Shown: one piece after another, positions 1 to 12,000 of the stretch
How the letters are laid out: every line of letters starts with the position of its first letter
Numbering within the stretch: the first letter of the stretch is position 1
Source of the DNA: Prolixibacteraceae bacterium
GTDB lineage: Bacteria; Bacteroidota; Bacteroidia; Bacteroidales; Prolixibacteraceae
Length of the DNA stretch: 64,000 nt
Assembly: GCA_003537645.1 (NCBI GenBank)
Contig: DPRM01000135.1
Coordinates: forward strand, 57,348-121,347
Reading direction: 5' to 3'
Program-made: the position numbers and the translations under genes
The notes under the pieces: generated by a model
What the model saw: the letters and a program-made list of their open reading frames with translations, nothing else
Database searches by the model: none
What the model was told of the DNA's origin: nothing

Positions 1-1
1 T

Positions 2-3000
2 ACCACTGCCGATGGAAAAAACAAAACTATATTAATATCCGGAACACCACACTACAACCATGCAGGTGAAATTACCGGAACACTGAGCACGTTTTCGGAT
101 ATTACAAAGCAAAAAAACGATGAAAGAGAGATTCAGCGTAGATTAAAACTCGAACTCATACTGTCTGAAATATCAAACGATTTTGTTCACATCAAAAATG
201 AATATCTCGATCATTCAGTAAACCGGGCCTTACAAAAAATCGGGAATTTTGCTGAAGTTGACCGAAGCTATATTTTTCTTTTCACCGAAGACGGTTTATA
301 TTGCAACAATACACACGAATGGTGCAGCCAGGGAATCGAACCTCAAATAGAAAATTTACAGGAAGTTCCATTAAATATGATGCCCTGGTGGATGGACAAA
401 CTAAAGCGATTTGAGACCATTCATGTACCTGTTGTGTCGCAAATGCCTCCCGAAGCAATTTCAGAAAAAGAAATTCTGCAAGCGCAGGACATTGAGTCGT
501 TATTGGTTATTCCCCTGTTGTCTGCCAATTCGCTGATAGGCTTTCTGGGTTTTGATTCGGTAGGAAAAACCAAAGATTGGCAAAATGAAGATATTCTGCT
601 TCTTACTATGGTGGGCGAAATTCTGGGAAGCGGATTTAGCCGCATGAAATACGAAGAAGATCTGATACGGATTAATACTCAACTCGAACTGAAGGTTGAA
701 GAAAGAACCCGTGACATGAGAAAACTGCTCGAACTTAACAGGATCATTGTCGATAATGCTGATATAATAATCATCTCAACCGATAAAAATGGGATCATTA
801 AATCTTTCAATCCTTTTGCCGAAAAAGTACTGGGATATGAAGCCTTCGAGCTTATTGACAAGCAAACTCCCCTTATTTTACTTGATCCATCAGAAATAAA
901 AAATAGAACCAGCTACCCGCTCTTTGATGAAAATCACGGAAATGTGTTTGACTTCGGAATATTGGAAAATCAGAGCCTGAAAGATCAAAAAATAATTGAG
1001 GAAAATGAATGGACTTATATTTGCAAAGATGGCCGGAGAATAAAAGTTTTACTATCTGTTAGCAAGTTAGATGACGAAATGGGTAATACACTCGGATTTG
1101 TTGGGGTTGCAATTGATATTACCGACAGAAAACTTGCCGAAGAAGCGCTTAAAACGATCACCCAAAATTTGACTATTCTGATTCAAAATCTGCAGGCTGG
1201 TACGCTGTTTGAGAATTCGGAACGGAAAATTACATTGGTTAATCAATCGTTTTGCAACCTTTTCGGAATTAACCTTCCACCTGATGCCCTCGTTGGATTC
1301 GATTGTGCTGCGGCTTCAGAAGGCAGTAAACACATGATGAAAGATCCGGACCAATTTATTGAACGCATCCTGGAAATTATTTCCAGACGAGAGATTGTAA
1401 TTAGTGACGAATTATACTTAAAAGACGGACGTGTATTCGAACGCGATTATATTCCAATTCTGTTGAACGACGATTTATTGGGACATTTATGGCAATACCG
1501 CGATATTACTGAACGAAAGGAGAATGAACGATTCTCAATTATTCAGCGCGATCTGGGATTCAGTCTGGCAGCTACTACCACAATTGAAGAGGCGCTATCA
1601 CAGGTGATGCAATCAATGATGCAGATTGAAGAAATTAATGCCGTTGGTGTTTATTTAATCAATCAACAATCTGCCGAACTTGAACTCGTCGTTCATGAAG
1701 GACTTCCGGATGAATTCGTACAAATGGTACAAAGGTATAAACAAGATCAGGCTCAATACAAAATTGTACAAAACGGAGAACCTGTTTATGGATTTTACAA
1801 TGAAATAGTTGAAAATACTAACATGGTTATACCCGAATCCCTCCGGCAAATTGGGGTAATACCAATAAAATATGAGGGCAAGATTATTGGTGCAGTCAAT
1901 GTCGCCTCCCGGTCATCAGAAAGATTAAATTTTACGACCAAAATATCGCTTGAAATAATTGCAGCACAAATTGGAGGAACACTCGCCCGCATAAGCACTG
2001 AAAATGCATTAAAGCTAAGCCAGCGAAATTTCCAGTTGATGTTTGACACCATCGACGATTTCATGTTTATTTTAAATGCCGAAGGAAAGATTATTAAAAC
2101 CAATCCGGTCGTTCAACGGCGACTTGGCTACACTCCTGATGAACTATGCAGGATGTCGGTTTTAGAAGTCCATCCTCCTGCGAGAAGAGAAGAAGCTGCC
2201 CATATTGTCGGCGAAATGCTTGCCGGAAGATTGGACATTTGCCCGGTGCCTCTTTATAAAAAAAATGGGGAAATTATTCCGGTGGAGACAAAAGTTGTAT
2301 TCGGAAAATGGGATGGGAATAATGCCATATATGGTATCTCAAGAGACATTTCTGAAAGGTTGAAAGCCGAAGAAACACTTCGGAAAAGTGAGGAACGCTG
2401 GCTTTTTGCCCTTGAAGGATCGGGTGATGGCGTTTGGGACTGGGATATTTTAACCGGCGAAGTATTTTTCTCGAAACAATGGAAAGCCATGTTAGGCTAT
2501 TCGGTTACAGAAATCGACAATACACTTGAAGAATGGAAATCGCATATTCATCCTGATGATTTACAAATATGGCTTGCTGCTTTGAACAAACATTTTACCG
2601 GAGAAACCGAGGTTTATGTGAACGAACACAGAATGCTTTGTAAAGACGGCAATTACAAATGGATACTCGACCGTGGCAAAGTTGTTGAATGGACAGTTGA
2701 CCACGAACCTTCGCGAATAATCGGAACGCACACCGACATTACTCCCCGCAAGCTTTTCGAGGAGCAACTGCGAAAAGCCATCGATAAGGAGAAAGAGCTG
2801 AATGATTTGAAATCGCGCTTTGTAGCCACAGCATCTCACGAGTTTAGAACACCTCTCGCTTCAATTCTCATGGTCAGCGAAACGCTTATTGCATATCAGA
2901 AAAAAATGGATGAAATACAGATATCGACCAGACTGATGAAAATTAAAGAGCATGTTTTACACCTTACCAATATTGTGAATGACGTTTTACATCTCTCGAG

Positions 3001-3496
3001 AATACAGGAAGGGAAAATTGGATTTAATCCAAATGATGAAGATCTGCTGAAGATTTGCCTCAAAATTATTGACGGATTTAACTCGACCATTATGGTCAAA
3101 GGCCAGATTACATTCAAGACTCCCTTTAAAACACTAATTGTTAAGGTTGATAGCCGTTTGATTACACAGGCAATTAATAATCTGATATCAAATGCGATAA
3201 AATATTCATCGGAACACCCGCAGATTAAAGTTGAATTGAAACTTAAAAACGACGAATTGATCCTTAGTGTTCAGGACAATGGAATAGGAATACCTGAAAA
3301 AGACCAGAAACATTTGTTCACCCCATTTTTCAGGGCAGGCAATGCTTCGACCATTCAGGGAAACGGACTTGGATTAAGCATAGTTAAAGAATCAGTGCAA
3401 ATGCATGGAGGTACTGTTTCGTTTAAAAGTAAACCAGCAATTGGATCAACTTTCACCTTGCATTTCCCAATTGGAGTAATTTCTGATTATAGTTGA
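2..3496 (+). CDS. Multi-domain PAS/GAF sensor histidine kinase (5' end outside window)
   Basis: The frame is open from base 2, well upstream of the first in-frame ATG at 377, so the gene starts before the window; the visible part is 1,164 codons. In order: the tail of a PAS domain ending in a typical D-I-T linker, a GAF domain with the NTHEWC motif, a short coiled coil, two PAS domains, a second GAF, two more PAS domains, HisKA with the phospho-acceptor motif ASHEFRTPL, and a HATPase_c domain with an N box (NLISNAIKY) and G boxes (DNGIGIP, GNGLGLSI). No membrane segment is visible, so it is probably a cytoplasmic kinase. The GAF-PAS pair resembles the one near the C-terminus of the giant kinase at 6050-12526, suggesting shared descent. 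The response regulator starts 21 bp downstream and is the likely phosphotransfer partner. Sensed signal unknown. Confidence 0.93.
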   Translation, partial: TTADGKNKTILISGTPHYNHAGEITGTLSTFSDITKQKNDEREIQRRLKLELILSEISNDFVHIKNEYLDHSVNRALQKIGNFAEVDRSYIFLFTEDGLYCNNTHEWCSQGIEPQIENLQEVPLNMMPWWMDKLKRFETIHVPVVSQMPPEAISEKEILQAQDIESLLVIPLLSANSLIGFLGFDSVGKTKDWQNEDILLLTMVGEILGSGFSRMKYEEDLIRINTQLELKVEERTRDMRKLLELNRIIVDNADIIIISTDKNGIIKSFNPFAEKVLGYEAFELIDKQTPLILLDPSEIKNRTSYPLFDENHGNVFDFGILENQSLKDQKIIEENEWTYICKDGRRIKVLLSVSKLDDEMGNTLGFVGVAIDITDRKLAEEALKTITQNLTILIQNLQAGTLFENSERKITLVNQSFCNLFGINLPPDALVGFDCAAASEGSKHMMKDPDQFIERILEIISRREIVISDELYLKDGRVFERDYIPILLNDDLLGHLWQYRDITERKENERFSIIQRDLGFSLAATTTIEEALSQVMQSMMQIEEINAVGVYLINQQSAELELVVHEGLPDEFVQMVQRYKQDQAQYKIVQNGEPVYGFYNEIVENTNMVIPESLRQIGVIPIKYEGKIIGAVNVASRSSERLNFTTKISLEIIAAQIGGTLARISTENALKLSQRNFQLMFDTIDDFMFILNAEGKIIKTNPVVQRRLGYTPDELCRMSVLEVHPPARREEAAHIVGEMLAGRLDICPVPLYKKNGEIIPVETKVVFGKWDGNNAIYGISRDISERLKAEETLRKSEERWLFALEGSGDGVWDWDILTGEVFFSKQWKAMLGYSVTEIDNTLEEWKSHIHPDDLQIWLAALNKHFTGETEVYVNEHRMLCKDGNYKWILDRGKVVEWTVDHEPSRIIGTHTDITPRKLFEEQLRKAIDKEKELNDLKSRFVATASHEFRTPLASILMVSETLIAYQKKMDEIQISTRLMKIKEHVLHLTNIVNDVLHLSRIQEGKIGFNPNDEDLLKICLKIIDGFNSTIMVKGQITFKTPFKTLIVKVDSRLITQAINNLISNAIKYSSEHPQIKVELKLKNDELILSVQDNGIGIPEKDQKHLFTPFFRAGNASTIQGNGLGLSIVKESVQMHGGTVSFKSKPAIGSTFTLHFPIGVISDYS

Positions 3497-3517
3497 CACC
3501 ATCTTTGATACTGAAAA

Positions 3518-4483
3518 ATGGCAAAAATCCTTATCATCGAAGACAACATTCTGCTGCGCGAAAATATCGCTGATGCACTTGAGCTGGAGGGCTATGAAGT
3601 AATTCATGCAGAAAATGGTCATATAGGAATTGCCAGGGCCAGAGAATTCAATCCGGATTTGATCTTGTGCGATATAATAATGCCCGACATGAAGGGATAT
3701 GAAGTTCTGAAATTATTGAAGTCTGACGATGTACAAGTTCCCTTTCCCTTTATTTTTATTACAGCTTTATCCGAACGCAAAGACTTCAGGGAAGGAATGG
3801 AACTGGGCGCTGACGATTATCTTGTGAAACCATTTTCGATCAGCGAGTTACTGAATGCGATAAATACACAACTGGTAAAACACAGCTCTGTTGAAAAACG
3901 AATTCGATTCCATATTGAGAAAATTGAAAACGAACTGAAAACCCGCATTTCAGAACTCAATATGCAGAATGAAAGTCAAAAGAAAATAATCGACAATATC
4001 TCTGCTGCGAATGCTCAGGTCGTCGGGCAGCTAAATGAAAAACAGACACAGTTAATGCAAGAAGCGATTCATTCAATGGAGACAAACAGTACCCTTCAAA
4101 ATATTGTAAAACAATTGAATGTTGAAATTCAGAAATCAGACATTACTGAAAACCAAAGACAAATAATGATTGACTTAAAAAACAAGTTGCGAAAAAGATC
4201 AGTTTTGCTTAACAGCTGGACTTTATTCCAATTGAAATTCAATCAAACTTATCCAAATTTCACCTCAAATTTCATCGTCAGGTTTCCGCTCTTAACTCAA
4301 CAGGATATGATCATTATATCCTCAATATTCATTAATCTGAATACCCACCAGATATCTAATATAATTGGTATTTCGCCTGAAAGCGTAAGAAAATGCAAAT
4401 ACCGGTTAAAAATGAAACTCGGATTAGGGAAAGACGTTGATCTGGCTCAATTTATTCATGAAGCCAACATTCAAACAAATTAA
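3518..4483 (+). CDS. Response regulator: receiver, coiled coil, C-terminal helix-turn-helix
   Basis: The 321-residue protein starts with a receiver domain: acidic pair E8-D9, likely phospho-acceptor D52 in LCDIIMPD, T82, and K104 followed by P105. Residues about 125-230 are strongly helical and charged, as in a coiled-coil dimerisation segment. The last 60 residues contain a putative helix-turn-helix (about 270-305, with THQISNIIGIS and PESVRKCKYRL) that resembles LuxR/sigma region 4 type DNA-binding helices. This suggests a transcription factor controlled by the kinase immediately upstream, 21 bp away, probably in one transcript. The HTH assignment rests on pattern only; the receiver is certain. 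Confidence 0.9.
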   Translation: MAKILIIEDNILLRENIADALELEGYEVIHAENGHIGIARAREFNPDLILCDIIMPDMKGYEVLKLLKSDDVQVPFPFIFITALSERKDFREGMELGADDYLVKPFSISELLNAINTQLVKHSSVEKRIRFHIEKIENELKTRISELNMQNESQKKIIDNISAANAQVVGQLNEKQTQLMQEAIHSMETNSTLQNIVKQLNVEIQKSDITENQRQIMIDLKNKLRKRSVLLNSWTLFQLKFNQTYPNFTSNFIVRFPLLTQQDMIIISSIFINLNTHQISNIIGISPESVRKCKYRLKMKLGLGKDVDLAQFIHEANIQTN

Positions 4484-4626
4484 AGATGCTCGACAGTTGA
4501 ATTTTGATGTCAATAAACAGGTTATAAAATGGATAAAACCGAATACGTCAATTGAAATAAATCATAAATTACAAACTTGAAATTGTCATAAGAATTTCTG
4601 AAAAATAATCATCAATTCAAAGCCTT

Positions 4627-6057
4627 ATGGAATACGGAAATAAAACCAAAGAAGAGCTGATAAGTGAGTTGGAGGAGCTAAAGGTTTTGTTGAAAAAGCA
4701 AAATGACAAACAATATCTGATTGAGCATCAACTCGGCGAGCGGTTGAAAGAATTGAATTGCTACAACCGCTTATCCGAAATCATGAGCAATCCAGCGATT
4801 TCGGTTGACGATGTTTGCACACAGGTTGTACAGATTATTCCAGAAAGCTGGCAGTTCCCCGAATTTGCCCAGGCATCAGTTTCTGTTAAAAACAAGGTAT
4901 ATTCTACTCCGGATTTCATTAAAACAAGTAATTCCCAAATTCAGGAAATTAAAGTCAATCAAAAAGTTATCGGTCAGATTGAAGTATGTTATCCGCTTGA
5001 TCAATTACCTGCAACCGACCAGATTTTTCTGCCTGAAGAATCAAATCTGCTGTTCTCAATTGCCGTAAAACTTGGCAACTATATCGAAAAAGAAGAAAGA
5101 AAGAATGCTTTGCAGGCAAGCGAAGCAAAATACAAAGATCTGATTGAAAACATCAATGATGTTATCTACACAACAGACAACCAGGCAAATATAACTTTCA
5201 TCAGTCCTTCCATCGAAAAATTACTGGGGTATTCACCTAATGAAGTTATCGGTAAGAATTTCCTTGCTTTTATCGGAGACAACCAAGAATTTCTGATGAA
5301 AAGATTTGATGAGCTTCAGAAAAAGTTTGAATTACAAAATGATTATCAAATACGGTCGAAAAGCGGTGAGCTTCACTGGATCAGGTTTTCATCAAAAGCT
5401 GTAATTAAAGAAGAAAAATTTATTGGTGCTACCGGAACTTTAATCGACATTACTGATAAAAAACTGATGGAAATAGAGCTGCAAAACAGCGAAGCGCTTT
5501 ACCGCTCCATAATTGCAGCCTCGCCCGATTCAATAACCTTCACCGATCTTGAAGGAAAAATCCTTTTCTCGTCGCCCAAATCACTTGAATTGTTTGGTTA
5601 CAGCGGTATTGATGCATTTAAAAATCGCACCATCCTTGATTTTATACATCCTGAAGACCATATAAAAGCCCAGACTTTAATCGGACAGATGTTTCAGGGC
5701 AACCGCACCGGAGCAAGCGACTACAGAGCCATTCATGCAAATGGGAAAACTTTTGACATTGAAGTAAACGCCGATTTTATATACGATTCTGAAGGTCGCC
5801 CTACCGGCATTGTGTTTATTACGCGTGATATTTCGAATAGAAAAATAATTGAAAGAAAACTCGCGAAAAGCGAAGAACAATACCGTAATCTGGTTGAATC
5901 TGTAAACGATGTAATCTATGAAATTGATAGCACCGGAAATATAAAATATGCCAGCCCATCTACTCTTCAGGTATTGGGGTACTCTGCCGAAGAAGTTACC
6001 GGCCAGAATATTTTTTCGTTTGTCTATCCCGACGATGTTCCGGTAATTTATGAATAA
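4627..6057 (+). CDS. N-terminal part of giant PAS hybrid kinase, cut by frameshift
   Basis: This 476-residue frame has a short helical start, a region of about 100 residues with GAF-like character, two complete PAS domains (about 165-285 and 290-410) and the first half of a third, which stops at TAA (6055-6057) in the middle of the fold after DVPVIYE. The frame starting at 6050 supplies the missing half of exactly that PAS domain. Comparison with the next PAS repeat (DRPIIMERLANL) shows that removing one base near 6055 gives VIYEKLKNL and restores one continuous gene, 4627-12526, of about 2,632 residues. The break is therefore either a recent single-base insertion in the organism or a sequencing error; an 8-base ATGAATAA overlap could allow reinitiation of the downstream part. 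Confidence 0.88.
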   Translation: MEYGNKTKEELISELEELKVLLKKQNDKQYLIEHQLGERLKELNCYNRLSEIMSNPAISVDDVCTQVVQIIPESWQFPEFAQASVSVKNKVYSTPDFIKTSNSQIQEIKVNQKVIGQIEVCYPLDQLPATDQIFLPEESNLLFSIAVKLGNYIEKEERKNALQASEAKYKDLIENINDVIYTTDNQANITFISPSIEKLLGYSPNEVIGKNFLAFIGDNQEFLMKRFDELQKKFELQNDYQIRSKSGELHWIRFSSKAVIKEEKFIGATGTLIDITDKKLMEIELQNSEALYRSIIAASPDSITFTDLEGKILFSSPKSLELFGYSGIDAFKNRTILDFIHPEDHIKAQTLIGQMFQGNRTGASDYRAIHANGKTFDIEVNADFIYDSEGRPTGIVFITRDISNRKIIERKLAKSEEQYRNLVESVNDVIYEIDSTGNIKYASPSTLQVLGYSAEEVTGQNIFSFVYPDDVPVIYE

Positions 6058-9000
6058 GCTGAAAAACCTTACTTCCAGAAATTACAATTTCATGGAGTAC
6101 CGGTATATCAGAAAAGACGGTACTATACGCTGGGTTCGTTCTTCAACCACGCCAATCTTCAATAATGGCGAAATGATTGGAGCCACTGGAACGCTGACCG
6201 ATATTTCGGAACGAAAAGTTGCTGAAGACAAACTTAAAAAAAGCGAGGAAACCTATCGCTCTTTAGTTGAAACCATTAATGATGTGGTTTATGAAGTAAC
6301 TGGTGAGGGGGTCGTAAAATATGTCAGCCCATCCATCGAGCGGTTTTTAGGTTTTGAGCCGGAAGAACTTATTGGTCAGAATTTCTTCAAATACATGCAC
6401 GAAGACGACAGACCTATAATAATGGAGAGGTTGGCAAATCTTGCTATGAGAGATTATTCATTCATGGAATACCGTTATTTTGCGAAAGATGGTACGATTC
6501 GTTGGGTGCGTTCATCAACAAATCCAATTATTGAAGATGGGAAAATGATTGGTGGCAGAGGTGTTTTAATCGACATAACAGATCGTAAGAAAGCCGAGCA
6601 AGCGCTTCGCGACAGTGAAGAACGACTGCGAAACCTGATCAAATCCCAAACAAGTTATGTACTTTGGACCAATCTGGAAGGCAAACACATTTACTGGAAC
6701 CAAAAATTTGAAGAAGAATTCGGATGGATCTACCTAAATGACGGTGTGGAAGGAGCCGACGCGTTAACCTCGATTTGTGATTACCACCATGAACGTACCC
6801 GCGAAACAGTTGAAATATGCATTAAAAACCCGGGAGAAATAGTCAAGGTTGAACTTGACAAACCGGCTGAAAACGGTACCATACGCACTACCTTATGGGA
6901 ATTTATTTGTCTTGCTGATGCCAATAATATTCCACAAACCATACAATGTATGGGGATTGATATTACCGAAAAGAAACAAGCAGAACTCTTGCTCCAGCAA
7001 AGTGAGAAAAATTACAGAGTTTTGTTTTTTGATTCACCTGACGGTTATCTCATTGTTCGCGATGGTAAATTTATAGAATGCAACAGGGCATCAGAAATCA
7101 TGATAGGGGGCGACCGTTCGATGATTATTGGACGTTCACCTGCCGAATTATCGCCTGAATACCAACCAAATGGCCGAAAATCGGATGAATATGCCGATGA
7201 GTTAATTCAGCAGGCATTCGAAAAAGGTAAAAATTCTTTCGAGTGGCAGCACAAGCGATTTGACGGAACTGAATTCCTGACCCAGATCAATCTTTCGACG
7301 ATTGAATATGAGGGGAATCAGGTTTTGTTTATTACCTGGCAAGACATCACTGAACTCCGTAAATCAGAAGAACAACTCCGTAAGCTGTCGCGCGCTGTTG
7401 AGCAAAGCCCGGTAAGCATTGTAATTACAAATCTGGAAGGGAATATAGAATACGCCAACCCCAAGGCATGCGAAACAACCGGCTATACACTCGAAGAATT
7501 AATCAACAGAAATCCAAGGGTATTAAAATCAGGAGAGACAAAAGACTCAGAATACAATCAACTCTGGAATACCATCACAACTGGTAAAGCATGGAAAGGA
7601 ATTTTCCATAACAAAAAGAAAAACGGGGAACTGTATTGGGAATCATCAACCATTACTCCAATAGTTGATGTTATGGGAAATATTACCCATTTTCTGGCAG
7701 TAAAAGAAGACATTACAGAGCGGAAAAGAATTCAGGAAGAATTAGCTCAAAGTGAAGACCGTTTCCGTCAGATAGCCGAACAGAGCCAGACAGTAATATG
7801 GGAAGTCGATGAAAAAGGAATGTACACCTATGTAAGTCCGGTTTCGAAATCAGTTTGGGGTTATACCCCCGATGAGCTGGTTGGTAAAAAGCACTTCTAT
7901 GACCTTCATCCGGCGGAAGGCCGCGAAGAATTCAAAAACACTGCTCTTCAGGCTTTTGCGCAACGATTACCCTTTAATGAATTTGTGAATTCAATAAAGA
8001 CAGGAGACAAAAAAATAATCTGGGTAACAACAAATGGCATTCCTATTATTGATGAGCAGAATAACCTGACTGGTTACCGGGGTGCCGACAACGACATTAC
8101 TGAACGCAAACTTGCACAGGAAGCACTTCTGCAAAGTGAATCAGCACTGAACTACGCGCAGGAAATTGCCAGCATGGGTAGCTGGAGTTTAGACTTGATA
8201 AAAAACAACCTGATCTGGTCTGAAAACTATTACCGCTTACTTGGCTTTCAACCTTTTGAAAAAGGTATTTCAAATGACCTATTTACCAAAATGATTCATC
8301 CGGAAGATTCGCATAAACTGGATGAAAAGCTTCTGGAAATACACAGGACCAAAAAACCTGTAAGTGTCGATCTAAGACTGATTCTTGCCGACGGCCAAAT
8401 TAAATGGGTACAGAATAATATTGTCCCTGTTTTTGAAAACGATCAGTTAATTGCATTAAACGGGGTTAACATCGATATTACACAGAAAAAACTTGCCGAA
8501 GAAAAATACAGGCAACAGAACGAGCGCCTTAGTGCGATTATCGATGCCATACCCGACTTGATTTTTGTTACAGACAGGCAAGGAACTTATCTCGAATATT
8601 ACAATGTCGATGATAAAAAAATATTATATCCCATTACTCAACTCATCGGGTCAAATCTCCGGGATGTTTTTGATGAGCAAACAGCAAAGCTGCACATTCA
8701 AAAGACCAACGAATGTATCGACCATCAGAAGTTGATAACTTACGAGTATTCGGTACTAAAAGATGGTAATACAAGTTTCTACGAGGCACGTTTGGCCCCA
8801 CTCAGTAACGACCGCGTTTTGAGATTTATCCGCGACTTTACCGATAAAAAAATTAAAGACAACGAATTAATAAAACTATCAATGGCTGTGGAACAAAGCC
8901 CGGTATCCATCGTCGTTACCGATCTGAATGCCAATATCGAATATGTCAATCCCTCATTCGAAATCACCTCTGGTTATACCTTACAGGAAATTATTGGCAA

Positions 9001-12000
9001 GAATGCCAATGTGCTTAAATCGGGGCTGACACCGAAACATGTTTATGAAGATTTATGGGCCACAATTGAAAAGGGACAATGCTGGCAGAATGAATGGATC
9101 AATAAAAAGAAAAACGGCGAGCTATACTGGGAAAATATACAGATTTCTCCTATACACGATCATTCGGGAAAAATAACAAACTACCTGGCTGTAAAGCAAG
9201 ACATTACGCAACGAATTCAGACAGAGAAAGAAATCAGGGAACTCAATGCAAATCTTGAATTAAAAATAGAGGAAAGAACATCTCAACTTGCTTCTGCAAA
9301 CGAAATTTTAATCGGTGAAATTGAAGAGCGAAAAAATGTTGAGCAGGCGTTGAGCAAAAGCGAAAAAAACTACCGGACCGTTGTCGAAAATGTCAACGAA
9401 GTTATTTTCCAGACCGATGCCGATGGCTTGTGGTTGTTCCTGAATAAATCGTGGGAAGAAATAACCGGGTTCAGTGTCGAAGAATCACTGGGCCAACTAT
9501 TTGTCAATTACGTTCATCCGGACGACCGGGCACAAAACTGGGAATTATTCGAGCCATTGATCAATCGGAAGAAAGATTATTGCCGACACGAAATCAGGTA
9601 TTTGACCAAAGATGGAGGGTTCCGCTGGATGGAAGTATTTGCCCGTCTTGGGCTAGCTGAAAATGATGACATTACCGGCACTTATGGTACCCTTCAGGAT
9701 ATTACTGAAAGGAAAATGGCTGAAGATGCATTACGTTGGAACCAATCTCTCCTTCAATTAATGTCAAACTCTTCGCCTTTAGGTTTTTTGGTTGTCGATA
9801 ACCGTACCGACGATATTTTGTACTTCAACCAACGATTTTGCCAGATTTGGGGAATTGAAGAATTGGAACCTCGCATGTTGAAAGGTGAACTTAAAAATAA
9901 CGACATCATTCCATATTGCCTTCCTGTTTTGGCCGATATTCCCTCTTTTGCAGAATCCTGTAAACCACTTCAATACGAAGAAAACCGTATTGTAATTGAA
10001 GATGATATTGCCTTTACCAAAAATCGTACGATACACCGGTATTCGACACAAATTCGCGGTGAAAATGATGAATACTATGGCAGATTCTACATTTTCGAAG
10101 ATATTACAGAACGCAAACGTGCAGCAGTTTTCGAAAATGAACTGCTTCGGTTATCGCCAACTCTTACCGGCCTTTCGCTCGATAAAATCGACGATGCAAT
10201 AACTCATGCATTAAGCCGGATTGGACAGTTTCTTTCTGCCGACAGATCTTACATATTTGAATTCGATGCTTCTGAAAGCATAATGAACAATACTCACGAA
10301 TGGTGCAACACCGGCATAAATCCTGAAATCGAAAATCTTCAGAATATTCCTTGCGAAATCTTTCCCAGTTGGATGGAAATGCTTCACCGACATGAAAACA
10401 TTGTGATCGCCTCGGTTAAAGATTTACCGGAAAGCTGGCAGGCCGAACGTGAAATTCTTGAACCGCAAGGCGTTCAGTCAATCATTGTTATTCCATTGCT
10501 TGCTGAAAATACACTGATTGGTTTTGTTGGATTAGATTCAGTTGTTGAAAGTAAAGAATATACAAATTCAGAAATCAATATATTAAAGGTATGGAGCAGT
10601 ATGTTGTCCAGTCTGATCAACAATCAACGCACCGAAAGCCTGCTGGCTCAAACCCGGCAGAATTACGAGACTTTTTTCAATACCATCGACGATTTTCTTT
10701 TTATTTTCGATGAGAATGGAAAAATAGTTGACTGCAACGAGACTGTCCATAAACGACTTGGTTATTCGCAGGATGAACTAATAAATAAATCAGTATTAAT
10801 GGTTCGTCCGCCCGAACGACGTGAAGAAACATTGAGTGTAATGCAAGATATTTTAGAAGGAAAAATACAATATTGTTCAATTCCGCTAATTAGCAAATCC
10901 GGGGAACAAATACCTGTCGAAACAAGGTTTAAAAGAGGCCATTGGAATGGGGAACCGGTAATTTTTGGTGTGAGCAAGGATATTTCTCAAATTCGGTTGT
11001 CGGAACAAAAATTCGCAAGTGCATTTCAATCCAACTCGGCCATGATGTCGATTTCGAATTTCCAAAGTGGAATATTCTTAGATATCAATGGCGCCCTAAT
11101 TGATGCAATGGGCTATACCCGTGAGGAAATAATCGGAAAATCAAGTATCGAGCTTGGCTTATTTGTTGATCCGGCCATAAAACACCACATCATTGAAAGT
11201 TTAGACCAAAACATACCGGTAAGCAAATTGGAAGTGCTTTTACGAACGAAAAAAGGGGAAATAAAAACCGGGTTATTGTCTGCCGAATCCATTTTTATTG
11301 GGGAAGAAAAGTGTTTACTGGTTGTAGTCATCGACATTACCGAACGCAAAAAAGCAGAGGAAGAAATCAAAGCAGCACGCGAAGAAGCAGAACAGGCCAA
11401 TTTGGCCAAGAGTGAATTCCTGTCGCGCATGAGCCACGAACTTCGCACTCCGATGAATTCAATCCTTGGATTTGCACAGTTGCTTGAAATGGGTGAACTA
11501 AATAATGGGCAAAAGAAAGGGGTAGCCCACATCATGAAAAGCGGTAAGCATCTGCTGGATCTGATCAACGAAGTACTGGATATTTCAAGAATCGAAGCCG
11601 GACGATTGTCGTTGTCACTCGAACCGGTTCAGGTAAAAACAGTAATCAGCGAGATGACCGATATTGTAATGCCAATGGCAAATGAGCGGCAATTGCATAT
11701 TCTGACCGAACAATCAGCAGACGATCAACTATTCCTAAGAGCCGATCGTCAGCGATTAAAACAAGTATTGCTGAACTTGCTGAACAATGCTATTAAATAC
11801 AATAGAACTGATGGATCGGTAACGATTAGAACCCAATTGATGCCTACCGACCTGAACGGCAATGTTCCGGTAAGAATCTCGTTAACAGATACCGGTTATG
11901 GAATTTCTGAAGAAGATATTCCCAAATTATTCAATCCATTTGAACGAATTGGTGCTGAAAAATCGACAACAGAAGGCACCGGACTAGGTCTGGCTGTGGT

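Noticed and set aside
6043..6062. Programmed ribosomal frameshift in the giant kinase
   Set aside because: No slippery heptamer (X XXY YYZ) and no clear stimulatory hairpin near the stop; a single-base mutation or sequencing error explains it better.
11113..11568. 151-codon antisense frame within the HisKA/PAS region of the giant kinase
   Set aside because: Composition mirrors the opposite strand; serine-rich shadow typical of antisense kinase genes.
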